DNA from: Paraburkholderia sp. BCC1886
GTDB lineage: Bacteria; Pseudomonadota; Gammaproteobacteria; Burkholderiales; Burkholderiaceae
Reading direction: 5' to 3'
DNA length: 64,000 nt
Assembly: GCF_900996245.1 (NCBI RefSeq)
Contig: NZ_CAAJGK010000011.1
Coordinates: 1-64,000 of the forward strand
This document shows, in pieces, positions 8,148 through 16,260 of the stretch. Positions within the stretch are counted from its first letter, which is position 1. Each line of letters begins with the position of its first letter. Position numbers and translations under genes: made by a program. The notes beneath the pieces are model-generated. The model was not told the DNA's origin. It worked only from the letters and a program-made list of their open reading frames with translations, and did no database searches.

Positions 8148-8498
8148 TCAGTCCAGAATGAAGACGGCCCAGAAGGCCCAGATGACCTTGCAGACGATGT
8201 GGATCGTCTGGTCAGCGTTGATCGAGAGTTTCTCGTTGCACTTCAGGCGATCGGTGAGGGCGTGGAGGATCCCTTCGACGACACCCAGGCCAACATGACC
8301 CGTGAAGAAGGCGACGAAACCAGCATGAATCCATGCGTGACCAGGCAGCACCCACTTCCAGAACATTTTGCCGACCGGCGTGTTGTGATTCTTCGCGATT
8401 GCGACGAAGTCGCCTTGCCACGGGTAGTCGGCGACGAAGTGCCCCCAGACCAGCCAGAAGAGCATCGCCCAGAAGCCGAGATGGAAGTTAAACAGCAT
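8148..8498 (-). CDS. DUF3307-like integral membrane protein
   Basis: The protein has 116 residues. It has a hydrophobic N-terminus, then HFVADYPWQGDFVAIAKN, HAWIHAGFVAF, EGILHALTDRLKC and DQTIHIVCKVIWAFW. The spaced His residues and D..K pattern match DUF3307, a small phage and bacterial membrane family of unknown function. The ATG at 8498 overlaps the upstream gene by 11 bases. Confidence 0.7.
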   Translation of the reverse strand: MLFNFHLGFWAMLFWLVWGHFVADYPWQGDFVAIAKNHNTPVGKMFWKWVLPGHAWIHAGFVAFFTGHVGLGVVEGILHALTDRLKCNEKLSINADQTIHIVCKVIWAFWAVFILD

Positions 8499-9624
8499 CG
8501 CTTGCCTCCGGGTTCTCGAAGGCATCGGCCGCATCCACGAGGTACGGGTTCCTGCACCGGACGTCAATTTCGCTCAAGAGCTTCTGCGCGACGCTCAAGT
8601 CTTCCAGATAGGTGACCTTGCCACCCCAGGTCACGCACAGCGGTCCTGCTTCCACCACGCCACCAAATTGACGCTGCGCGATGTCCGTTTCCATTAGGGC
8701 CGGATACATGCGTTCGCAATGCCATGCGTCGAGCACCAGTCGGTGTGTCGCATCCGGCTCGATCAACATAAAGTCCACCGTCGTCGAGGAGTTGATCCCC
8801 GCTGTCTTGATACGACGACCCCATGTCTCGAAGGCCTTGCCGATAGCGCGGCCGTACATCTCGTTGAAACGCATCTCGATTGAGGAGCGGTTCTCGCGGT
8901 ATTCGACCTTTGAATCGCCCTCCAGGGAGAAGCCGCGTGCTGCGCCCGTGATTTCCATCGGATGCAGCTCCAATACACTACGCACCAGTTGATCCGTGAT
9001 CCCCGGAATGCCGTTGGGCGTATGCATCACGACGAGGATCAGGTTGCGCGGCACATATTTCTGGTTCGACACCCAGGCCAATATGGACGGCGTGCGTGCC
9101 ATCAACTCCTTGACGATATGGCGGAAGACAAAGCCACCCGGGTCGTCTACGGCATCCATCATCACAGCGGCATCTTCCGCAGTGACGGCGGCACCGCTCT
9201 TGATGGCCGCCATCCGTTCCGCGAAGGCCATCATCGAGCGCAATGACGCGGCGATCTTGGGGTCCGCGGTTTGTAGGACAGCCTCGATCTCCTCGCTGAG
9301 GGACGTTGCCTCAGCTACTGCATCGGTGCTCGGCTCCGGTGTCGGAATCGATTCAGCCGGCAAACGCTCCGACGGGACTGTGGCGATCTCCTGCGCGACG
9401 AACCCGATAGGCGCGGCGTCATTGGGCTCAGCAGGGCCAGAATGGTCAGCGAGGACCTCCTCGATGGTGGCTTCCGGGTTAGGGTCGGCCTCGTCGAGCA
9501 CCACGCGGATTTCCGTGCGGGCAACGGGTTGCGACAGTACGTCTTTCAGTTCGTCCGCGGGCGTGGACTTGCCGTTATTGCGACGCCGTACATCGACGGC
9601 TGGCGCTTGCTTTTGCTTGCTCAT
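8488..9624 (-). CDS. Probable virion structural protein
   Basis: This is a protein of 378 residues. Residues 1-115 are disordered and Pro/Glu/Thr-rich. The rest is globular, with VPRNLILVVMHTPNGIPG and a Trp-rich end. No family was recognised. The disordered acidic lead and stable core resemble other structural proteins in this window. It is first in its operon, 97 bases after the hairpin-TATG element at 9721. Function is inferred from context only. Confidence 0.55.
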   Translation of the reverse strand: MSKQKQAPAVDVRRRNNGKSTPADELKDVLSQPVARTEIRVVLDEADPNPEATIEEVLADHSGPAEPNDAAPIGFVAQEIATVPSERLPAESIPTPEPSTDAVAEATSLSEEIEAVLQTADPKIAASLRSMMAFAERMAAIKSGAAVTAEDAAVMMDAVDDPGGFVFRHIVKELMARTPSILAWVSNQKYVPRNLILVVMHTPNGIPGITDQLVRSVLELHPMEITGAARGFSLEGDSKVEYRENRSSIEMRFNEMYGRAIGKAFETWGRRIKTAGINSSTTVDFMLIEPDATHRLVLDAWHCERMYPALMETDIAQRQFGGVVEAGPLCVTWGGKVTYLEDLSVAQKLLSEIDVRCRNPYLVDAADAFENPEASDAV

Positions 9625-9720
9625 GTTCTTTCAAGGGTCTGGTAAGTGGGGACTTCCTCCATGCGATTGCGAGACGCTGTAATTCCTTACCGTGGGCTGC
9701 ATTGGCTAAAAAGCAGACGG

Positions 9721-9755
9721 CATAAAAGCAAATGCCCACCGAAGGGTGAGCATTT
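9721..9755 (-). terminator. Hairpin followed by TTTTATGCCGTC
   Basis: The stem AAATGC/GCATTT (9730-9735 with 9750-9755), with an inner CACC/GGTG stem, lies past the stop at 9763. It is followed in the minus direction by GCTTTTATGCCGTC. The 138-base gap between 9624 and 9763 holds this element and nothing else recognised. Confidence 0.65.
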
Positions 9756-9762
9756 ACGGGAG

Positions 9763-10758
9763 TCATCGAGTAAGGTCGAAGAGCATTCGACCAAAGATCG
9801 AGGCACTGACCGGTGGCGGAAGCGCCGGTGTTTTCTTCGGTGGTGGTGGAACGATGAGGGGCGGCGGTACGATGATCAGTTCCGGCTTTTTGACCTTCGG
9901 GATCTTCGGCGCGGCCTTTGGCTTCGGTATCCGTACTGGCTTCGGGATCTTCGGGGGTTTCGGTGGCCTGACCTTCTTGACGTACGTCGCACTGATCCGC
10001 TCTGAGGGATGGACCTTCACGCTGGGAAGCTCGACCACCATGCCTTCCTGACGGAGCGTCATGACCGTGTGAAGGAACGCATCTGCCTTACGTAACTTCT
10101 CGAGCCTACGTGCACGGCGCGCCTCTCCATCCCGCTTTTCAAGATATCGATGTTTCGCATCCAAGGCCGCACAGGCAATCACGGGCTTGGGCGCGTCGCG
10201 CTTTGCTCCCACGACATACACCTTCATCAGCGCACCACCCGACCCTCGCTTCGGCAGCCATCGTGAGATGTGAACGAGTCGCTCTTCGGTGGGCGGCACC
10301 AGCAGCCCGATCAAGGCATTGCTGATGGTCTTCGGATTGATCCTCGGAAGCGCAGCCACAAGCTCTTTCTCCGTCAGCCCCTGTCGCCTGCCCTTGAGTG
10401 CGATGACGATCTGTACATAAGCGGGGACAGGCGGACCATCCCAGTAGAGATTGCTGAGCTGGCAGTTTTGCCGATCGCCATCCCGATAACAGACGAGGTA
10501 ACCTTCCGGCGCGGGTCCGAGGAAGGCAGTCGCTACCAGATGGCCGACAAACACCGTCGTGCGCTGGCCTCTACGATGGAGCACCACCTGCGACTTGCTC
10601 GAAGGGGTCAGCATATTGCCGGCCTTCGGATAGTGGTGTAGCGTCCCCGTCCTCGGGTCGGGAAGCACGACGGTCATCGCTAACCGCCTGACCTGTCCGA
10701 GATCCGATACCTGGTAGAGCCCCTCGTAGCCAGAGACGTCGTTCCACGTCTCTGTCAC
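9763..10758 (-). CDS. NUMOD4/HNH-like protein with degenerate HNH and Pro/Lys tail
   Basis: This is a protein of 331 residues from GTG 10758. The N-terminus WNDVSGYEGLYQVSDLGQVR is a NUMOD4 DNA-binding module. Next comes an HNH_3-like segment GHLVATAFLGPAPEGYL, then YRDGDRQNCQLSNLYW. The usual NHxDG catalytic His is Tyr here, so nuclease activity is doubtful. The last 90 residues are Pro/Lys repeats (PPKPPKIPKP, then PPPPKKTPALPPP). It lies directly after thyA, a common landing site for homing endonucleases. It may be a decayed homing enzyme or one reused as a DNA-binding protein. Confidence 0.7.
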   Translation of the reverse strand: MTETWNDVSGYEGLYQVSDLGQVRRLAMTVVLPDPRTGTLHHYPKAGNMLTPSSKSQVVLHRRGQRTTVFVGHLVATAFLGPAPEGYLVCYRDGDRQNCQLSNLYWDGPPVPAYVQIVIALKGRRQGLTEKELVAALPRINPKTISNALIGLLVPPTEERLVHISRWLPKRGSGGALMKVYVVGAKRDAPKPVIACAALDAKHRYLEKRDGEARRARRLEKLRKADAFLHTVMTLRQEGMVVELPSVKVHPSERISATYVKKVRPPKPPKIPKPVRIPKPKAAPKIPKVKKPELIIVPPPLIVPPPPKKTPALPPPVSASIFGRMLFDLTR

Positions 10759-10759
10759 A

Positions 10760-11842
10760 TCAGACCGCCATGCTGGGCGACTTCAGCATCGGACCGTGCT
10801 TGTAGTCGATCAGCGAGAAGTCTGTCGGTGCGATGCGATCCAACCACCTGACCGCCTCCTCGGTCGCAAGCTTCTTAATCTCATCGTAGTCTGCATCCGT
10901 CTCGTTCTTGTTCACCCCGGAGTGGTGGTAGAACAGATTGTCCCAATCGCACGGCGCTGTAATCATCAACTTGGGAAGCGGGTGCTCCGGCAAGGCCAGA
11001 TACTCGTCCACGAAGTCCAGTTGATTCTTGTAAATATGGGCATCGTTGGACACGATCGTGAGCCACGTCGCGGTGTAACCCGTAAGTTTCGCCACCAGTT
11101 CCAGCAGCAGGCCGGCTTCAACACAGTTACTCGGAAAACCCAATGGCATGTCGTTGCTGCGAATGGTCAATGCGAGTCCGAGTTCCTTCGTCTTCGAATT
11201 CGGGAGGAACTGATAGAGAAGATGACATGCGGGTAGCGTAATTTCGTCCATCACCGCAGGGTTCCACGCGTGGAATAGAATTCGGCGGCTATCCGGGTTG
11301 TTGATGATCGTACGCACGCAGTCGCCGAGTTGGTCGATCACCTTGAACCAGATGTAGTCGTCGTTACCATGCGCGATTTCGGTAATCTCGGCGATACAAG
11401 TCCAACCTGCTCGATGGATGGCGTCTTCTGCTGCCCTGTGTGCTTCCGGGCTGCTGAAGTCGCTCGCTTTCAGGTGTTTGAACGCCGGCCATTTGCGCCA
11501 CTGAGCACCGTACACCGGCCCAAGATCATCCTCCCCCTTTCGGAAGGGGTTCTTTAGCCACAGATTCGGAAGCACGCCTTCTTCGTTCGCGTTGCCGTTC
11601 CAGTAGTTGCAACCGACTGCCCGAAAGTCAGCTGCGCTCGTATAGCCGCGTAGGAAGCCACACAGCTCACCAGCGGCCGACTTGAAGGGCGCTTGGCGGC
11701 TTGTCAAGATGGGGAAGCCCGTGCGCATGTCGTGACGGAAGACAGCCGGATAGGGAAGCGCAATACTTGATATCCCAGTCCTATTATCTTTCCACGTTCC
11801 CAGTTCGAGACTGTCCCGCAACGTTTGTTTGTATTGCCGCAT
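10760..11842 (-). CDS. thyA: Thymidylate synthase
   Basis: The protein has 360 residues and converts dUMP to dTMP with methylenetetrahydrofolate. The catalytic Cys206 lies in LPACHLLYQF. The conserved RSNDMPLGFPSN follows, with Asn239 at the position that selects dUMP over dCMP, so it is a thymidylate synthase rather than a hydroxymethylase. The N-terminal arm is present (RTGISSIALP, FPILTSR). It is longer than the roughly 264-residue bacterial enzyme, mainly through an insertion at about residues 120-165. It shares a region with tmk and a MazG-like gene, as expected for phage nucleotide supply. AAGGAAAACAAC precedes the ATG. Confidence 0.93.
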   Translation of the reverse strand: MRQYKQTLRDSLELGTWKDNRTGISSIALPYPAVFRHDMRTGFPILTSRQAPFKSAAGELCGFLRGYTSAADFRAVGCNYWNGNANEEGVLPNLWLKNPFRKGEDDLGPVYGAQWRKWPAFKHLKASDFSSPEAHRAAEDAIHRAGWTCIAEITEIAHGNDDYIWFKVIDQLGDCVRTIINNPDSRRILFHAWNPAVMDEITLPACHLLYQFLPNSKTKELGLALTIRSNDMPLGFPSNCVEAGLLLELVAKLTGYTATWLTIVSNDAHIYKNQLDFVDEYLALPEHPLPKLMITAPCDWDNLFYHHSGVNKNETDADYDEIKKLATEEAVRWLDRIAPTDFSLIDYKHGPMLKSPSMAV

Positions 11843-11852
11843 GTTGTTTTCC

Positions 11853-12335
11853 TTAATGCGTGATGAAGTCCCACGTGATAAAGCGATAGAGTTGCTTCTC
11901 TACCGCTCCGTCACGATGAGTGTCAGTGCTAAAAGCCCGGGCGCCGAAGTACCAATTGAGCTGACTCGTGGGATCTTCCAGCACCTCTCTGAGGGTGTCA
12001 CCGAACGGTCCCCATGGCCTAATCTTCGCCATGAGGTGGATGGGAGGATTCGTGATGGCCTCGATGCCGACCTCCAGACCCAGATCGACAAACATCGCGC
12101 ACACGCGCTCTTCTTCAATGGTCGCGTAGCGGCGAACAAGGTCGTCGTGAGACTGGCCAGGTGTCTTCTGTGGGAATCCATACTCGCATCGCAGCATGCC
12201 ATGTTTGACCCGTTCCTTTAGATCTGGCAGCAGCGCGCGAACCGTCTGCGTGCCGTAGACCACGCCGGTCCGATTCGGCTGATCCAGCTTACCTAGCGAG
12301 ACGCTAATCAATCCCGTTTTCTCGTCGTATCGCAT
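11853..12335 (-). CDS. Hypothetical protein next to thyA
   Basis: This 160-residue protein starts at ATG 12335 with AAGGAG nine bases ahead. It contains RTGVVYGTQTVRALL, HLMAKIRPWGPFGDT and ends RFITWDFITH. The pattern is globular alpha/beta with many aromatic residues. No family was recognised. It lies 10 bases before thyA and 3 bases after the MazG-like gene, suggesting a link to nucleotide metabolism by context only. Confidence 0.65.
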   Translation of the reverse strand: MRYDEKTGLISVSLGKLDQPNRTGVVYGTQTVRALLPDLKERVKHGMLRCEYGFPQKTPGQSHDDLVRRYATIEEERVCAMFVDLGLEVGIEAITNPPIHLMAKIRPWGPFGDTLREVLEDPTSQLNWYFGARAFSTDTHRDGAVEKQLYRFITWDFITH

Positions 12336-12338
12336 GAG

Positions 12339-13046
12339 TCAAGCTCCTTGGTTGGACGGAAAGCTATCCACGGTCGCAAACGACAGTGTTATTTCATAGC
12401 CCGCCCACACATCGCCTCTCGTGTCGAGAATCAGTGAATCAGCGGACCATTCCAGTTGCACCGTCATGCTTGCCTTGGAGGCAATTGCTGAAGCAGCAAG
12501 GAGGTGCACTTCCACGATCACGGTGCCAGGAGGTTCGTCATTCTTCTGCTGGACAATCCACGCTTCGTTCTGCGCCAGGCGGATGCCGGCTCTGTTAGCC
12601 AGACCAACGACTGCGACGGACACTTTCTTGCTTCCGTTCTCGCGAACGAATGCTGCGTCGAGGTAGGTACGAATGTCGCGGATGCCCAAGTGTGTGCAGC
12701 CGTCGAGTTTGAACTTCTGAGTCGTCATGGATACGGGGACGATCGGAATGACCGCTTCGACCATCCCGTACTTGTCGCGTGAGTAGCTAAGGAACTGCTC
12801 AACCTGCGTCTTCTTCGCTGCGATGGCGACAGGGTTCGGCACGTACTCGAAGTCGGATTCTTCTTCGAGCATTTCCACGACTGCTTGTAGATCGTCGAGT
12901 TCAGCGCAGATTCGTTGGGCGTTAGTGAGGGTCTTGCCTGGCTCGATCGTGGAGAGACCAAACTGCGCCGCCTTCATCGCTTCTTTGCCAGCTTCGTTGC
13001 CTTCCTCAGCGATCTTCAGGAGGAGGTACTGCAGCTTCGACATCAT
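12339..13046 (-). CDS. MazG-like NTP pyrophosphohydrolase domain fused to unknown domain
   Basis: The protein has 235 residues. Residues 3-60 match an all-alpha NTP pyrophosphatase: EEGNEAGKE (14-22) supplies the first acidic cluster and CAELDDLQAVVEML the second (Glu49, Asp52). Such domains hydrolyse NTPs or alarmone-related nucleotides. Residues about 105-235 form a separate beta-rich domain of unknown function (FKLDGCTHLGIRDIR onward). The ATG overlaps the upstream stop as ATGA. Confidence 0.65.
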   Translation of the reverse strand: MMSKLQYLLLKIAEEGNEAGKEAMKAAQFGLSTIEPGKTLTNAQRICAELDDLQAVVEMLEEESDFEYVPNPVAIAAKKTQVEQFLSYSRDKYGMVEAVIPIVPVSMTTQKFKLDGCTHLGIRDIRTYLDAAFVRENGSKKVSVAVVGLANRAGIRLAQNEAWIVQQKNDEPPGTVIVEVHLLAASAIASKASMTVQLEWSADSLILDTRGDVWAGYEITLSFATVDSFPSNQGA

Positions 13047-13489
13047 GTCTCTTCATCCTTGGGCTTTGCTTCACGGCGATCGATCTCAGCGATCGCGCGT
13101 TGCGCGTGTTTGATGATGTTTTCCATGCGCGCGCGGAAGGCGAGTGGGTTGTGCCAGAGCGCAATGTGAAGCTCACAATCCTTGTTGGCTTGCCAGATCT
13201 CTTCCCGGATCGGATCGGTGAATTCCCCGAGCGCTCGCTTCTTGCCGTCCTCTTCGACATGGAGGAGGTCCTCCTGAATCGGTGCAAGGTGCATTAGCGC
13301 CCCGAACTCCTGGGGCTGCAGCCAGCGCACACAGGACATCTCCACGATCGCCCGATGACCATCCCGCTGCTGAACGACGAAGCCGCTGAGCGCCGTTCCC
13401 TCTTTCGAGATCAGCTGGGTCGTCTTCAACTTCGTAAGGCGGTCTACTTCCCCGATCGCCTCGGCCAACGGTGTCAGTTTCACTTCCAT
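13043..13489 (-). CDS. Hypothetical phage protein
   Basis: The protein has 148 residues (MEVKLTPLAEAIGEVDRLT). It is helical and charged, with a Lys/Glu-rich end (IAEIDRREAKPKDEET). No family was recognised. It is coupled to the MazG-like gene by ATGA and to the gene before it by TGATG. Confidence 0.6.
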   Translation of the reverse strand: MEVKLTPLAEAIGEVDRLTKLKTTQLISKEGTALSGFVVQQRDGHRAIVEMSCVRWLQPQEFGALMHLAPIQEDLLHVEEDGKKRALGEFTDPIREEIWQANKDCELHIALWHNPLAFRARMENIIKHAQRAIAEIDRREAKPKDEET

Positions 13490-13890
13490 CAGCGCTTTCT
13501 CCGAAGCATCATGCGTTTGTTGATTGAGACCCGACGCGCGGGTTCAGGCGGATCATCATCGCAGCGGCGGTAGCGCCACTTCGGTCCGGGCTTCTGCCAT
13601 GCGCGCACAAGCGGGCGATCCTTCGTGCATCGATACTGGCCATCGAAGAAATAGAAAGCCCGGAAGTCGACCATGAAGACGTTCATCCTGACGTACTGGC
13701 GATCAGTCATCCCGTTCTCACGCACTGGCCCGAAGCTTCCGATCCAGGTCGCGCGATCGTTGATAGCCACAAATTGGCTGAACGGCAGACGCAGTCCCAT
13801 GCAGATGCGCAGACCGTCCGTCTTGCGCTTGCGCCGCTTATAGGCCGACTTAAAGCGCAGATATCGGTAGACTTGTAAGTCAGTGACCAT
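13489..13890 (-). CDS. Hypothetical basic protein
   Basis: This is a protein of 133 residues and very basic at both ends (FKSAYKRRKRKTDG and SINKRMMLRRKR). The middle is aromatic (MVDFRAFYFFDGQYRC). The charge suggests nucleic-acid contact, but no fold was recognised. It belongs to the coupled run 12339-14349. Confidence 0.6.
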   Translation of the reverse strand: MVTDLQVYRYLRFKSAYKRRKRKTDGLRICMGLRLPFSQFVAINDRATWIGSFGPVRENGMTDRQYVRMNVFMVDFRAFYFFDGQYRCTKDRPLVRAWQKPGPKWRYRRCDDDPPEPARRVSINKRMMLRRKR

Positions 13891-13893
13891 GCA

Positions 13894-14349
13894 TTACCTC
13901 CCAACCAGCGACAGATGACCACGCACCCGCCGCTGCGACTGAGCGGTGAGGTAACGGGCAACTTCATCGCCATCCTCGTAGCGAGTGAAATAGAACGCGT
14001 CCGGTTGCGCTCCGGCACCCGCCACGATCTCGAGTGTTGTGGCGCGCACCTCAGGTTCCAACACCAAGACATCCGGATCGCTCGTCGGGAAGGCGAAGGC
14101 AATGTGACTGCAATCGCCCTCGGAGCGCCACGAGTAGACAAATCCGCGCAGAGCGTGCACATCACTGCGGCCCGGTGCGGAGATCAAATGAAAGAACATC
14201 GCCTGGGGCAGCTCGGGTTGAGCGTATTCGTTGCGCTTGCCACCTTGCTTCTCGATCGCGAGGTAAAACTGCTTGATGAGCTTGCTGTAGTACGAGTCGG
14301 GATCTGCTAGCAGTCGCTCGATCAGCTCCGCCTTGATGATGAGTTTCAT
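13894..14349 (-). CDS. Hypothetical phage protein
   Basis: The protein has 151 residues and starts at ATG 14349 (MKLIIKAELIERLLADPDSYY), with GGAGAGAGG just ahead. It contains LPQAMFFHLISAPGRSDVHAL and ends RRVRGHLSLVGR. The mixed alpha/beta pattern gives no family match. An upstream start at 14388 was rejected for lack of a ribosome site. Confidence 0.6.
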   Translation of the reverse strand: MKLIIKAELIERLLADPDSYYSKLIKQFYLAIEKQGGKRNEYAQPELPQAMFFHLISAPGRSDVHALRGFVYSWRSEGDCSHIAFAFPTSDPDVLVLEPEVRATTLEIVAGAGAQPDAFYFTRYEDGDEVARYLTAQSQRRVRGHLSLVGR

Positions 14350-14368
14350 CCTCTCTCCGTATCTGGTA

Positions 14369-14806
14369 TCAATTGGCCGGTCTTGCACGACCGAATTTCA
14401 GGGCGTCCTTGTAAGGGATCACTTCGACATGACCGCTCTGGCGCGGCACAGCCATCGCCCCATCGGTCTGCCGGGAAAACTGCGTCGCGAGATGCTCTTC
14501 ACAAACCCAGTCGACACCATTGGCACCGACCGACAGGAATTCGCTCACGTTCTTTTTGCGAACCACCCAGTTCCTGCAGGTGCGCTCGATGGGCCAGTTC
14601 TTGGTGATCTCGTTGATGAATATCTTCGCCGCCTCATTCAACTTGTCGGGCTGATGAATCTCCGCACGGCCGTCGAAGTTGAACGTGACGAACGGACCAC
14701 TGCCGTCCTGACCACCGATCGATAGACCGTAGCTCATCGATGCCGGCGCAACGCTGATAGATGCGCCCGCTGCACCTTCGAGAATGCTCCCTGTGATCTC
14801 ACTCAT
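14369..14806 (-). CDS. Hypothetical phage protein
   Basis: This is a protein of 145 residues from ATG 14806 (MSEITGSILEGAAGASISV), overlapping the end of tmk by eight bases. The N-terminus is Gly/Ser-rich. The middle has FVTFNFDGRAEIHQPDK and IFINEITKNW. No family was recognised. Co-translation with thymidylate kinase is likely. Confidence 0.6.
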   Translation of the reverse strand: MSEITGSILEGAAGASISVAPASMSYGLSIGGQDGSGPFVTFNFDGRAEIHQPDKLNEAAKIFINEITKNWPIERTCRNWVVRKKNVSEFLSVGANGVDWVCEEHLATQFSRQTDGAMAVPRQSGHVEVIPYKDALKFGRARPAN

Positions 14807-15617
14807 TTCTCTGCTCCGCCGCTTGCTTTGCTTCCCGTTCAAGGCGATAGAGCATGCCGTCCATGAAGACCCGTGAATTGCGACCGTGCTCGCGAGTGAC
14901 TTCCTCATACGCGGCAGTCTCAGCAAAAGCGACTGCCTTCCGCGGGTCTGGCAAGGGGCCATCGAAGGCAAACAGATGCAGCAGCATCCAGCTAAAGAAC
15001 CGGTTACGCGCCCATTCCTCGACTTCAGCCTTCACTGCATCCGGCGTCTGCATGCCATTGATCTTGACCGGGGATCCGAAGCGTTCAAAGCGATCGTCGA
15101 TCTCCTGGAAGCCGTCAAAAACGCGCTGCTTGAATTCGAGCTGGGCTTCATCGAAATGGTCCGTCTTTCGACGCAGTTTCAGGCGGGCGATGCTTTCTTC
15201 CAGCGTCACGTCGAAATACAATACGAAGTCCGGCTCAAAATCACCAAGCACCAAACGGTTCAGTGCCCAGAACTCGTCTTTGAGGTTGCGTCCACAGCCT
15301 TGATAGGCATAGGTGCTTAACGCAAACCGGTCACACAGCACAACCTTTCCTGCGGCGAGTGCTGGTCGAATCGTCATCGCCATGTGTTGCGCGCGCGCGG
15401 CGGAGAAGGTCAGCAGTTCGGCCATGGGATCCATCGGTGCTGCCAGTGCGATCTCGCGCAGCTTCTCGGCGGTCGCTTCGCCACCCGGCTCACGCGTCAC
15501 GACGACGTCGTAACCCATCTCCCTGACGATGGCCTCGAGGTGTTTGATATTCGTGGTCTTGCCACATCCGTCTACTCCTTCGAGCACGATCAACGCGCCC
15601 GGATATCCTTTCTTCAT
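14799..15617 (-). CDS. tmk: Thymidylate kinase
   Basis: This 272-residue protein phosphorylates dTMP to dTDP. The P-loop GVDGCGKT is at residues 14-21, the TREPGG substrate segment follows, and CDRFALSTYAYQG is the conserved DR(Y/F) motif. The start at 15617 (MKKGYPGALIVLEG) has GAGAGAG ahead, better than the in-frame ATG at 15629. About 65 extra C-terminal residues (from FDGPLPDP on) extend beyond the usual 205-215-residue enzyme and match nothing known to me. With thyA it completes a dUMP to dTDP route. Confidence 0.92.
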   Translation of the reverse strand: MKKGYPGALIVLEGVDGCGKTTNIKHLEAIVREMGYDVVVTREPGGEATAEKLREIALAAPMDPMAELLTFSAARAQHMAMTIRPALAAGKVVLCDRFALSTYAYQGCGRNLKDEFWALNRLVLGDFEPDFVLYFDVTLEESIARLKLRRKTDHFDEAQLEFKQRVFDGFQEIDDRFERFGSPVKINGMQTPDAVKAEVEEWARNRFFSWMLLHLFAFDGPLPDPRKAVAFAETAAYEEVTREHGRNSRVFMDGMLYRLEREAKQAAEQRNE

Positions 15618-15696
15618 GGTCTCTCTCATGTGCGTTTAGCGATGCCACTTGCACCGCTCCAAATGAATCCTCCCCGGGGTAAAAATTGATAAGCGG

Positions 15697-15725
15697 CATA
15701 TGGCCACGGGCACCTGGCCCGTGGC
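15697..15725 (-). terminator. Hairpin followed by CATATGCCG
   Basis: The perfect stem GCCACGGG/CCCGTGGC (15703-15710 with 15718-15725) lies after the stop at 15745. It is followed in the minus direction by CATATGCCGCTTATC. It separates the gene at 15745-16200 from tmk. Confidence 0.65.
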
Positions 15726-15744
15726 GGCAGCAGCGGGACGTGAC

Positions 15745-16200
15745 TCAGGCGGCGACCAATTCCGGACTGGCCATCCGAGATGCGCGCAAGGCGATGGCGA
15801 TAGCGGAGACGTCTTGCGTGACGCGGCGCTTCACGTGATACTTGGTGATGTGGATGCGGACCTTCGACACCCGATCAAACAGCGCAGGGAACTGGGCCTT
15901 CACGAGTTCGATGGCAACGATCTCTTCCGTGCACCCCGGCGAGAGCATGAAAGACGTCGAACGCGAGAAGAACTTCCCTTGCTCGACCACCTTGTCGTCG
16001 CTAAAGCGCACGATACTGAACAGCCCCCGCGTATCGATCGCGCTGATTTCAAAGTCGATGGATTGCTCGACATCGATGGCAGGCACACCCGTGCCGTTAT
16101 TCAGCAGCTTCTTGTTGGACAAGGCTGCTACGATGGCCTGCTTGACTCCCGGAACATTCATGGTTCGTTGGTCTTTGAGTAGAGTAATGGAGAGGTACAT
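15745..16200 (-). CDS. Hypothetical phage protein
   Basis: The protein has 151 residues from ATG 16200 (MYLSITLLKDQRTMNVPG). It contains AIVAALSNKKLLNNGTG and a strand-rich middle (DFEISAIDTRGLFSIVRF). No family was recognised. It has its own TTTTATG box at 16223 and a hairpin-TATG element after it, so it may be a single-gene transcript. Confidence 0.6.
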   Translation of the reverse strand: MYLSITLLKDQRTMNVPGVKQAIVAALSNKKLLNNGTGVPAIDVEQSIDFEISAIDTRGLFSIVRFSDDKVVEQGKFFSRSTSFMLSPGCTEEIVAIELVKAQFPALFDRVSKVRIHITKYHVKRRVTQDVSAIAIALRASRMASPELVAA

Positions 16201-16222
16201 CGGATTGGTACCGCCGCCGATG

Positions 16223-16229
16223 CATAAAA
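16223..16229 (-). promoter_or_regulatory. TTTTATG box
   Basis: The minus strand reads GCGAATTTTATGCATCGG, 22 bases upstream of the ATG at 16200. No clear hairpin precedes it, so it fits the promoter-like class rather than the terminator class of TATG elements. Confidence 0.4.
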
Positions 16230-16260
16230 TTCGCACCGACAGCGCGTCACGTCTGCTGCC

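Noticed and set aside
8488..9624. A phage-nucleus shell (chimallin) or PhuZ tubulin gene
   Set aside because: No tubulin GGGTGSG-type motif was seen in any frame product. The 378-residue protein here has a disordered lead and no feature that supports a shell protein call.
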